A program made the translations under genes and the position numbers. Shown in pieces: positions 53,076 through 62,605 of a stretch of 64,000 nt of DNA (positions are counted from its first letter, which is position 1; every line of letters starts with the position of its first letter). This DNA is from Corynespora cassiicola (taxonomy: Eukaryota > Ascomycota > Dothideomycetes > Pleosporales > Corynesporascaceae). The DNA lies in contig JAEUWY010000005.1 in the NCBI GenBank assembly GCA_022059125.1, positions 6,200,001 to 6,264,000 of the forward strand. Direction: 5' to 3'. The notes under the pieces were generated by a model that was not told the origin of the DNA, did no database searches, and worked only from the letters and a program-made list of their open reading frames with translations.

Positions 53076-53395
53076 CTTTATGTCGTGAGGAGCGGTCAAG
53101 TGTACATTGGACAAGGCAATGACTTTGATCTACCGCCCAATCCTGTCAAGTTCGATGCAGGAGTACAGATCCAGACTTCAGCTCGGCCTAACGGGTACGA
53201 AATTCCAAAATCAGCTGGCAGCACCGTCAAATTTTCGTGGACTAGGCTTTCGACCGTCTTTGCATCGCTACTATTTGCATCTATTTTATGATGGAACTTT
53301 GGTGGAATGATATAGGCCCAGTGTAGCCAGAAATTTATTTAATGACTTTGTTTAGGTTAATAATGTCTAGCTTCAAAGCCTGCAGCCAACATAAA
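53076..53395. other. Probable 5' region of the orphan gene
   Basis: A minus-strand frame through about 53100..53260 (NLTVLPADFGISYPLG) could be an upstream exon, but no ATG is in frame and the donor is unclear. The rest is the 3' flank of the next gene. Confidence 0.3.
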
Positions 53396-54301
53396 TCAAT
53401 CGTCTGTGATAATCCCAATCGGTTCACCTCCTAGCACATCTCCCAATTCCCCAATCGTCCTCTCATAAACGCCGGCAATTCTCCTCTCAAACTCGACTTC
53501 TTCATCAACATCGTCTTCTTCATCCTCATCCTCCGTGTTCTCAAATCCCTCAAACTTGACAAACACCTCGTCGTTTCCCTTTCTCTCCCCATCCGTTTCT
53601 TCGCCCATGGTCGTATCCCCATCTGTCTCTTCGGGCTCATCATCATGCCCTTCATGCTCGCCCGACATGACTCGCACAACCACAAGCCGCGTGCGCTCCA
53701 AGATGCCCTTCAGGCGCACCTTGTCCGTGATGGAGACGGGCCTCCCCCCCTCGAAGCCCGGCAAAGGGTCTCCCGAATCGGCATCGCGACCCTGCAGCAG
53801 CGAAGAGAAGGCCGAGTCCAACTTGTCCAACAGGCGGAAAGTAGAGCGCGGGGCCGGCTTGAACAGTGGGAGGTACTCCGATATGAGCGCTGCGATGTTG
53901 AGCAGGTAAGGAATCTGCAGGTTCGCTATGGGACAATGTCAGCCACTACATGACCCCTCCGCATTCCCATGAAGAACACACTCACGCGATCCAGAGACCC
54001 AAACGACATCAATGATTCCGTCGAGGTCCTTTGCGGCCTCCCAAAAGGCGCGGTAGCCCTCGCCCGTGCCGCCTATGCCGCCGTCTTCCACCTTTTGCTT
54101 GTGCACGCGGTTGTCGGCGTTCTTTTGCACGTTGTTGACTGCATTGTCGAGGTACCGTATCAAGGCGCTCTCCTTGACGCCGCCGGGTTTGAGGGGTTGT
54201 CTGCGCGGCTGGGGGAGGGGGGAGGGGTGGTGTGAGGGCGTTGCGGAGGAGGCGGGGGGCGTCGGGAGGGGCTCGCTGGGCGGACTCATGACGGTGTCCA
54301 T
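53396..54301 (-). CDS. Uncharacterised conserved-looking protein with acidic C-terminal region
   Basis: Two exons, 53986..54301 and 53396..53925, give 281 aa; ATG at 54301. The 60-nt intron (GTGAGT...CCATAG, TGAC branch) joins VVWVSGS to PNLQIPYLLN. The N-terminus is Pro/Ser rich; residues ~40-100 look helical and ordered (ALIRYLDNAVNNVQKNAD, EGYRAFWEAAKDLDGIIDV), and ~105-150 continue (QIPYLLNIAALISEYLPLF, SAFSSLLQGRD). The region ~190-250 is very acidic (Glu/Asp runs). No signal peptide or TM segment. The fold may be nuclear or cytosolic; I cannot name the family. Confidence 0.75.
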
Positions 54302-54367
54302 ATCGCCCTTTCACTATACTCGTCGTGTAGTGTAGAGGAGCGGAGGAGACGCAGCACAGCTGGAGCA

Positions 54368-54573
54368 ATGGCTCAAAGCGGTTCTCAGGCCCGCGATCCT
54401 ACGGCGGAATGTGTCGAGTGCAAATGGTGAGTAAGCGGACAGACGGATGCAACATGCTACGCCCAAGTAACGAGCTCAAAGCATCGTGTGCCCACAAGAT
54501 TAGTCTCTCTCGCAGAACGCTCCAGAAGCTATCGCGCCGCTTGAGGCTGAAAAAGAAGCTCGAGATGGGATGA
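54368..54573 (+). CDS. Candidate small gene (two exons, Cys-containing)
   Basis: ATG at 54368, 66 bp from the divergent start at 54301, opens 59 coding bases ending in a perfect donor, ATG|GTGAGT. Splicing at 54467/54468 (41-nt intron) gives a 54-aa protein with CVECKC, a later Cys, and a basic helical C-terminus (RTLQKLSRRLRLKKKLEMG). Other nearby acceptors give an immediate stop. The intron is short and no family is recognised, so this is tentative. The true gene may have further exons before 55048. Confidence 0.3.
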
Positions 54574-55047
54574 CGTTCCCGCGCGCCCCGCGGTTCCTTG
54601 AGCCCCACCTCACCAGCCACGCGCGCCACTGGTGCCACAGTCGCCACGTGCACTTGGATAAGGGCGCACCATCTCCGACAGAGCGCCCGAACATCCCTGG
54701 ACGTATGTCTTACGAGGTGGCAGAGCGTAGAGAAAATTGCTCTACTTGGCAGGCTGCATGGCATGTCCGCCGCGGCTGACTTGCGGTGATTTAGATCTGG
54801 CCGGTATTGGCTCAGGGACCTAGTTAGTTTGGGCATAGCCCTGGTTGCTTTGTGAGTCAATGTGGTAGCCTGGTGGCTTTCACACCGATGAAGGTTAGAC
54901 ATTCGTAACTCCGCCCTTTTACATGTTCACCTAAGAGTCATCCGGGGTAGCTGAGAAGAGATGGATACATTGAACCTGCGTATATAATGTTATAGAAATC
55001 CACTAGAAGATTCCATAATTCTTTGTCGACCATCTTCGCCTACGAAT
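54574..55047. other. Intergenic, promoter of DBR1
   Basis: 474 bp; no supported coding. Overlapping frames on both strands lack family features. Confidence 0.45.
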
Positions 55048-56516
55048 ATGTCTGAATCAATCCATCTCGAGTCAGCGCAGACTGGATCATCGATACCTCC
55101 GTTGAAGATTGCGGTAGAAGGATGTGTTAGTAACCGATTACCACTAGAAGCTTGAAGACATCGTGGACTAACCATGTCAAGGGCCATGGCCAACTGGACA
55201 TGATCTACGATTCTCTCGAGAAAGCATGCTCAACGCGTGGCTGGACCCTAGCAGACCTCGACTTCCTCATCATCTGCGGAGATTTCCAGGCCACCCGCAA
55301 CGAGCAAGACCTAAACTGCATGTCCGTTCCCAAGCGGCATCGAAAAATGGGCGACTTCCACAAGTACTACAGCGGCGAGAAGACGGCCCCCGTCCTGACG
55401 CTGGTGATTGGCGGCAACCACGAAGCCTCAAACTACTTCTCCGAGCTGTACTATGGCGGGTGGCTGGCGCCAAACATGTACTACCTCGGCGACGCCAACG
55501 TCATACGCTACGGGCCTTTTCGCATCATGGGCATGTCGGGTATCTACAAGAAATCGGATTATGGCAAGCCGCACTTTGAGCGCTTGCCCTACGTTCACAA
55601 TTCGGTGGTCAAGGATATCAATACCGTCTATCACGTCCGCGAGTGCGATGTCCTGAAGCTGCTCCGCGTCTGCTCCCCCGTCGACATTGGACTCAGCCAC
55701 GATTGGCCGCGGCGCGTGGAGTGGTTTGGCGATTACCAGAATCTGTTCGAGGAGCGTCCTCACTTTTACGAGAGCGCGAAGCGCGACAATCTGGGTAGCG
55801 CCCCAGCCGAGAAGGTGATGGACCGTCTGCGGCCTACGCACTGGTTCTCGGGACACATGCACATCAGGTTCACCGCGGCCGTGGAACACAAGGGCCACGC
55901 GCATGGGGAGAAGCTGAAGGACTTGAAGATTCCTCGCGAAGTAAGGGACCAGCTGCCAGACACCATGTTTCGAAGTGTCAACGCCTCCAAGGAGACGAAG
56001 AAGGCACTTAAGTTCCCGGCTCCGGATATCACCAACAACGTCACGCATTTCCTCGCGCTGGACAAGCCTGGTCCCAACAGCGAGTTTCTCGAACTGCTCC
56101 AAGTCGATTGGACCGGCAAAGCGCCAGACGCTTCCACAAGCCCTTACATGGAGAAAACGTCCTCGGGGAAATTCGCCCTCCACTACGACGAAGAGTGGCT
56201 CTCAATCCTGCGCTCTTCAGACCGGGACCCATCGCTCGAGGACTTGAATCTTGAAGAAGCCTCTATGGACGCAGACCCGCATCTCTCCTGGATCCAAACC
56301 CACATCACCAGCAAAGGCCTCAAAATCCCGTCCAACTTCTCCCGCCACGCCAAAACGCACATTCCAGGAATCCTCAACCCCTTGGAGCAGCCCAAATCTT
56401 ACCCCAATGCCCAAACAGAAACCTTTTGCACCATGCTGGACCTCCCCAACCGCACCACGCTCAAATCCCCCATCAACCCTGACGACGACGAATTCATCGT
56501 CTTTGAAGACAACTAA
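55048..56516 (+). CDS. DBR1: RNA lariat debranching enzyme
   Basis: Nuclear 2',5'-phosphodiesterase that opens intron lariats after splicing. Exons 55048..55125 and 55182..56516 give 470 aa; the intron (GTTAGT...CTAACCATGTCAAG, 56 nt) splits the first metal motif, restored as AVEGCGHGQLD. The remaining metallophosphoesterase motifs are present: ICGDFQATRN, IGGNHEASNYF, DIGLSHDWPRR and HWFSGHMHIRF. The DBR1 C-terminal domain follows (THFLALDKPGPNSEFLELL). The N-terminal extension of about 20 aa before KIAVEGC is longer than in yeast. The acidic C-terminus ends DDDEFIVFEDN. All catalytic groups appear intact. Confidence 0.95.
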
Positions 56517-57848
56517 CGGACCAAACGAATGGCAGCACTAGCTCTTGTGCGTGCCCAAAGCTCACTCCAGCCCTAGCCTCCTTTTTCTCTCGCCTCCTTC
56601 CCACCACCCCTCTCTTTTTCGATATTTCTATTTCCATCCCGCCGTACCGGCGCGCACGCCCTCTAGCCAATAGCCCCCCGCCCATCATCGCCCCAACTGA
56701 AGCGAAGGGGGACTTTGCCAGTGCCAGTGTCAGTGCCAGCGCAGCCGAGCAGCGGGTCCCCGCTAAGGGGGACAAGCCCACAGACAACGCTGCACCACCG
56801 CCACCACCACAGCACCCAACACCCATTCATTAACCACCCACCCACCCACCTGACCCTCGCAAAAATGACCCGGCGGCACTTACTTGCTTGGCCACTCGCT
56901 CGCTGGCCCGCTCCACTCCCTCTTTCTCCACAACGAGTTCGTATCTCGCAAATTGGCATTCTGCCGATCGCTCGGGAAGATCGGGCCAGGAACGGCAATG
57001 ACGAGGGGACGGGTAGGGGCACATGCACGCCATATTTTCGGTTCATGGAAGGGGAAAGTGTTCTGCAGATAGAAGATAACTCTTAAGAATTGATTTGCGC
57101 GTTGCCCGGACCATCGGTGAGGTAGGTGGCTGGATACTTGCTATGGTTGTGCGGTCCGCGCGCGCGGGTGTGCAAATGTCGGGCCCGCGAATGCGATGCG
57201 ATACGATGCGCCGCTGACGGAATTTACAAAGCCTGGCTTTGCTTTGTCCACGGTGCCTCAATAGAGGGGAAAAAGAGATTAGAGAATAGTGGAGGTGGTG
57301 GTGATGGATAGAAATTCTACTATGGAAGGATACGCAAAAAGGTGGAAATACAAGAGCCTATGGGTCGGGGAAAAAAAAGCCTTCCAATATGGTTGGTGCT
57401 GCTGCCGGGTATAATATATAATCGAAAAAGAGATGGAGGTTAAAAAAATACTACAGGTAAGAAAGATTTAGAGATAGGGATCGTGACTTGTTATCGTGAC
57501 AAGGACAGCCAAAGAAATCTTTTCTCTTCCGTTGCAACGAGCGAGCGCAAACTCTCTATGCTTGTCGAACCCCCTACAAGTCCTGTTTCGGCATCGGGCG
57601 CGCATTTTCCCGGACAAGGGAGAAAAACGGTCGCCTTTGCCTGCACAGGACAGGTAGGGGGGCCTTGTGGGGGAAGGCGAAGGAAGCAGCCTTGCGTACG
57701 AGGTTGTCGCTCGTGCATCTGAAACCCTTTCTTGGCCCGTCTGAAACACCATGGACGCCTTACATGCCTGCCGTCGGATAATTGTTGCCATACATACTTT
57801 CCGTATCACCGCGCCGGGCTAAATGCTGCTCTTACTAGTTGGCGGGGA
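56517..57848. other. Convergent intergenic region
   Basis: 1.3 kb between the DBR1 and GH16 3' ends. C/CA-rich near 56800, AT-richer near 57300-57470. Open frames of about 110-127 codons here have no family-like content. Confidence 0.45.
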
Positions 57849-59074
57849 TCATACGCGAGTGTAGCCGTTGTTGCCCTGCATCTGCGACTTGTACTGGAGG
57901 AGCTCGGCCTGCTCCTTGTTCTCCTCGGCTACGTGGGCGGCATATTCGCGGCGACCCTCGCGGCGCCTCTTGATGCAGACAAAGGCGAGGGCGCAGATGC
58001 CGACAACAACGACACCGACGATGGAGGCGATGATGGCGATTTGCGCACCCTTGGAAAGGGCTTGCCAGCGGTTGCGCACGCCAGAAGGCTTCTCAATCTC
58101 CTGGAGGGACTCGGACTTGCCGCCTCTGCGCAATTGTTAGTGTCTGCAAACTTGTAGCCGCCGGACCAACATACGTAATGACCTTGACCTTCTCCCAGCT
58201 GCCGCTCGAATCCATGTCTTCCCAAGAGTACGTCTTGGCTGTGGTGTAGTCCTCGACATGGACTTCCTGGACAATCATGGTGAAAGGTCCCTTGCTGAAG
58301 TCGGTCTCACCTCCAGCCCATTCAACGGTGTAGGGGTCGTTGTTCTCGACGTCACCGCCGGACCATGCACCCAAACGCACGTTCATTGGAGTCTGGGGAT
58401 AATTCTTGCCGCCGAGAGCTTCCTCAAACTTCAACTCACGCAGCATTACACCATCGAGCCACCACTGCGTGCGCTCTTTGGTCCAGTCGAGCGTGTAGTT
58501 GTGGAAGCCATCCTGGGGAGCCTTGTCCATGGAGTAGTCTTTGCCGCGGGTGTAATCAGTGGTGTTACCCTTGCCAAAGTAGTTTGTCAAAACATGTGTA
58601 TTGTTGGTACCCTATCAAACAATGCACGTTAGTCGACGCCAAACACGGCATTTCGAGGTGGAGATTGAAAAAAGCAAAGAGGGCACGAACCAGCCATTCC
58701 CAATCCAGCTCATCCAGCGTCTCCGACTGCAGGATTGCGCTGGAAACAATGCCCTGGCCGGGCGCGGCTTGCATGATGATCTCGAGGCGGCCGAACAACA
58801 TGTAGAACTTGGACTGGACCATGGGAGAATCTCCGCGGCGGTTTACGGTAAAAGTGGTTCCCTTCTCGTCCCAGTCGACCTTGCCTTGGTTCTGCTGGAT
58901 CCAGATCTTGGTGGACATGGTGTCGTTGAAGTGGAAGGTGGCATTGCCGCCAAGAGCGTCCATATCAGGGCATCCTGTGGTGTTGAGCGGGTTGCAGGCG
59001 GTATGGGTTTGCGCAAGAGTGACGGGCAGCAGGGCCGATAGCACGGCAGCGGCCGAGATGGCGATGGACTTCAT
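57849..59074 (-). CDS. GH16 chitin-glucan transglycosylase (CRH type) with C-terminal TM tail
   Basis: Cell-wall crosslinking transglycosidase family (Crh1/Utr2-like). Exons 58691..59074, 58175..58611 and 57849..58125 give 365 aa; ATG at 59074. Signal peptide MKSIAISAAAVLSALLPVTLA; then CNPLNTTGCPD. The GH16 active-site motif is DELDWEWLG (nucleophile and acid/base Glu), followed by TNYFGKGNTTDY and FHNYTLDWTKE, WWLDGV and PMNVRLGAWSGGD. Splice joins rebuild WEWLGTNNTHV and VITGGKSESL. Instead of a GPI signal, the C-terminus has one membrane helix (IAIIASIVGVVVVGICALAF) and a basic cytosolic tail (CIKRRREGRREY). It probably acts at the plasma membrane/wall interface. Confidence 0.92.
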
Positions 59075-60000
59075 GGTGGTAGCGGATGGATGGAGTGTTT
59101 GATAATGAGTGTGGTAAAGCGCGTATACCAGACGCACTTTTTCGCAAAAGGAAGGACTGTCTGTGGGACTCGAAGGAGTGGACTCTCGCGGGGAGAAAGG
59201 GGAGAGGTGCGCAGGAGGGGGCAAGGCTGCGTTTTGTGTGGTTTAACAACGGGCGTGGGAAATGCTGCAGGTTCATCTCCTTTCGACGGCCGTGCACGCG
59301 CCCAGTCATATTTTATTGGCCGAGCACTGCTAAATGCCATACCATGGCGATCTACCCCCCTGACGTGCTTTTTGACGGGGGCGTGAGGCTTGAGTAGACT
59401 TGCACCGTTTGTTGCCCTCTGCCGGCAATTCTGTCGCGTTCATTGGGCCTGCCCGCGGCTCCCACAAATTGCTCGCACAACCACCCGTGCCGCTGCGCTG
59501 CCGCCGGGCGGTCGCCTGTCCGGCCCTGGTCGCTGCAACGACGGAAGAGGCGAAGACCAAGAGCCCGAATAGGAACAAGCTTCGACCTGAAACAAACCCT
59601 TCCGCCGCCATGCGAGTCCGCCTCGACGCCACAAAAATAGCCTGCTTGTCCGACTGCCCTCGCGATGGCTCTCGCCCGCACGTGCGGGCATTGCGAGGTG
59701 CCGGCCATCAGTATGCCGCTGCCACTGCATAACTTGTGTCTCCCAGACCCACTGTAGAAGACTGGTCCATTGTTCCTTTTGGCTTCTTCACGCTGGATCG
59801 AATCGAGTCCACTCCTCGCGTGCATGCCCCCGTGCTTGGCACGCCGCCTGTGCCTGACCAGTGGCGGTTTGAAAACTCGACCAGTCCTGCGGGGAACCTC
59901 TGACTGCGACCTGACCTCCCTCGGGGAACGACAATTGAGGGGTTGACGTGCGGGTACCACCGGTTTGAGGTTTGAGCACGGGGCGAGGCTATTGTGGGCA
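59075..60000. other. Intergenic, promoter of the GH16 gene
   Basis: 926 bp between two minus-strand genes. The 202-codon frame at 59352..59960 looks unstructured and is rejected. Confidence 0.45.
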
Positions 60001-61503
60001 TCAACGTTGCCGGCTGCCCGTCTCAGTTTGGTAGTATCGAGCCCAGTCCAGGTGTGGCCCGCTCAGTCTGAAGCCGCCTTGTGCCCGGTATCTGCCGATG
60101 AACAAGTTGAGCGTCACGAGCATCCTGTTCAGCTCTTCTGCTGTCCACGGATAATACCCCTCCATTCTTATCGCATCGTGCTGCGTGACGTATCGGTCGC
60201 TGATGTGCCACAGGTGAAGGCAGAGATAGCCGCGCTCCTCGGCGTCGACGCTCGTCTCGCTATGCATTTCGAGCAGCCCTAGGGCCACCTCCTGGCACGA
60301 ATCTTGCACCTGCCGTGGGGTGCAGGAGAAGAGGGTTGCGAGGGTTTCAAGTCGACAGCCCATCTGCAGGAGTAGGAGCAGGTGCAGCAACTTTTCCAGC
60401 CGACCCATCCCGTCGGACCTGACAATGTGTCCGTTTTCCGAAAGCCACTTTTTCAGCGCCTTGACCTCGTGGATCTTCATGTATTCAAGCTCTGGCAGGA
60501 CCATTGTGTCGTTTCTGGCACCAGACATGATCATGAGCGTAATCGACCAGCCCGCTGCGCTGCCCTCGCGCCGTCTCTCTGGCTCCATCAACACCGGCGC
60601 GGTTATTTCTTCTTCTTCGCGGACATTGTCCAGGACTTGCGTTCTCGTCCTGTGGATATCAACCGAGAGGCGGATCCTCCGTCTACGAGCAACGTGAAGC
60701 GAACTGGTGTTTTGAGATTCGGTCAATTCCTGGCCCATCTCTCGGCTTCGGCTGCCATGGCTCTGCCTGGCTGTCCGCTCACTGGTTCCATTGGTCAGCC
60801 TATTGGAGTTATTGGGGAGGTTCTTCTCTGCGTTGTGAGGGCCGCCGTCTGGAGTCTCGTATGTCGCAGAGTCTGTCTCTTCCTCTGGCTCGGGCGATGC
60901 AGTTATCTCCGCCGCCACGTCTTGCGCAACGGGCCTTGGGTGTCTCGGAACCGATCCATTGGTGATGATTTGCACCTGTCGGGGAGCCACCGCCATGTGA
61001 TTCCTTCTCTGTGCTGAAAAGTTCACCCTCTGAGGCTGGAGTTGGACTGGCGCTTGGATTCTATTGGAAGGACCTTGGCTGCTGGATGGGCCTGAGTCTG
61101 ACGGCACATGTCCAGATAAGGACAGAACACGTTGTCCCGAGTTTCTGCGCGTGGATGGCGTTGTAGGGCCGCACATGTCACGCATGCGCTCTTCCAATGA
61201 CACGAGGCGCCGGTACGCCCTCCACGTTTTCCTGGTAACATCCTCAAGGACGCCCGAAGTCTGCTGGTGAGAGGTGCTGTTCTGCAACTTTTCCAGCCCT
61301 CTATGTGCATCCTTGAGCCCGCGCTTTATCTCGGTAATCTGTTCGGCCAGTGTGGGCTCAAGCAGGCCTTCGAGGTACCGGATGCGAGTATTGGTGGCAT
61401 CAACATAGGCCTGGATCTGATGGAGCTCTCCGGGTATGGTATTTGTGGGTATTGGTGAGTTTTCGGCGGCGGCCACCGCTGCATCACCTCCCGTGATGGT
61501 CAT
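60001..61503 (-). CDS. Coiled-coil protein with C-terminal transposase-like HTH
   Basis: Single exon, 500 aa from ATG 61503 (MTITGGDAAVAAA). Residues ~25-105 are predicted coiled coil (TRIRYLEGLLEPTLAEQI, KRGLKDAHRGLEKLQN). The middle is disordered with Ser/Gln/Pro and acidic stretches. The C-terminal ~140 aa resemble the helical N-terminal domain that precedes the nuclease in PIF/Harbinger-like DDE transposases: GRLEKLLHLLLLLQMGCRLE, then TLATLFSCTPRQVQDSCQEV. No DDE catalytic domain follows; the protein ends shortly after LDWARYYQTETG. It may be a host gene derived from a transposase DNA-binding region. This link is by eye only. Confidence 0.65.
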   Translation of the reverse strand: MTITGGDAAVAAAENSPIPTNTIPGELHQIQAYVDATNTRIRYLEGLLEPTLAEQITEIKRGLKDAHRGLEKLQNSTSHQQTSGVLEDVTRKTWRAYRRLVSLEERMRDMCGPTTPSTRRNSGQRVLSLSGHVPSDSGPSSSQGPSNRIQAPVQLQPQRVNFSAQRRNHMAVAPRQVQIITNGSVPRHPRPVAQDVAAEITASPEPEEETDSATYETPDGGPHNAEKNLPNNSNRLTNGTSERTARQSHGSRSREMGQELTESQNTSSLHVARRRRIRLSVDIHRTRTQVLDNVREEEEITAPVLMEPERRREGSAAGWSITLMIMSGARNDTMVLPELEYMKIHEVKALKKWLSENGHIVRSDGMGRLEKLLHLLLLLQMGCRLETLATLFSCTPRQVQDSCQEVALGLLEMHSETSVDAEERGYLCLHLWHISDRYVTQHDAIRMEGYYPWTAEELNRMLVTLNLFIGRYRAQGGFRLSGPHLDWARYYQTETGSRQR

Positions 61504-62605
61504 CCTTGGTGGCCGTGAAGTCGGCGTCGGCAGGTTCGCAAGTTGCACGACTGTGTGTCATGTAGCGAACATGAGCGAATTCGCTGGCCTCGAGGGCGAT
61601 GTTGGCTTTTTTTGTTGGGCTTGTGGTTGATTTTGGCTCCTGGCGGCGCCGTGGTTCACGGGCTCATGGCAAGGCCGGTCGTAGCTGCTGTGCTGGGTCT
61701 TGGCGCCTTCACGACGTCCCGACATCAACCAAGAGTCAACACCCCAGCTTTTAAGGCAATACAAACCCGGCGGTTGGATATCGGTAGTTTAGCTAGGTCT
61801 GACTAGATGTTGGTAGTTGGACATGCTGGGCAGGCTGCTTTCGAGGGATCAGTGGCGCTAGGGGTCGTTCCCAGGCCGCAAGAGAAGCTCTGTGATCTAA
61901 ACAAAGGGCAATTATGATGCACGAAGAGGCTCCGGGAGAAATGATAAAGCAATTCTGCAAGGAATGTATGGTGTCATTTATTGTCCGGCGGCGCTCCCCT
62001 GTTGCTTCTGCAAGCGTCATTCAGTGTGAGAAGATGGTGGAAGAAGACCGTCTGTCTAGATTCGACTCTGTTCAGACGGCCACCATCCCCCACAGGATCA
62101 AAGCATGATTCACATGGCCTGTACGAGTTTATGGATGCTACGCCAAGGGGGTCCATGCGCACCGGCATGTTTGCATCCTCGCCTGACCTCTGGCCGCACG
62201 AGGCAGTCCGCGATGCTTGACGTCACCGTCGCACCTGCCAGAGCAGCGCGCTTCGTCGACAGGAGAGTCGTCTCGAGTGCGACGAGGTGACTGTCCCGAC
62301 GCGTCCTGTTTTAGAGCCTTCTCTCACCGCCACTTCTTCACCTCACAAGCCGCCGAACCCGACCCCCTGGCCAACACTTGGCCTTGCGTGTACACACCCA
62401 TATCTCTTCCTACTTGCTCTTATTATGAGCGGCATCTCATACCTCAGCATCAATATCTGCTTCCCGCTTCGTCGTCCCCACTCAGCACTGGCACCCCGCC
62501 TAGCGGTAGCATCCCCTTTCAGTGACAGTACCCTCGCCTAGTGACAGCATCCCACACCAGCAACACGGGCGCTTGTTTTTTTTCACCACTGTTAACCTCA
62601 TCAGC
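61504..62605. promoter_or_regulatory. Divergent intergenic region
   Basis: 1.1 kb between divergent genes at 61503 and 62606, so it should carry both promoters. The plus-strand leader (62320..62600) is C/T rich. No repeat family recognised. Confidence 0.45.

Noticed and set aside
59352..59960. 202-codon minus-strand frame upstream of the GH16 gene's neighbour
   Set aside because: Arg/Gly/Ser-rich random-looking sequence without ATG context or family similarity.
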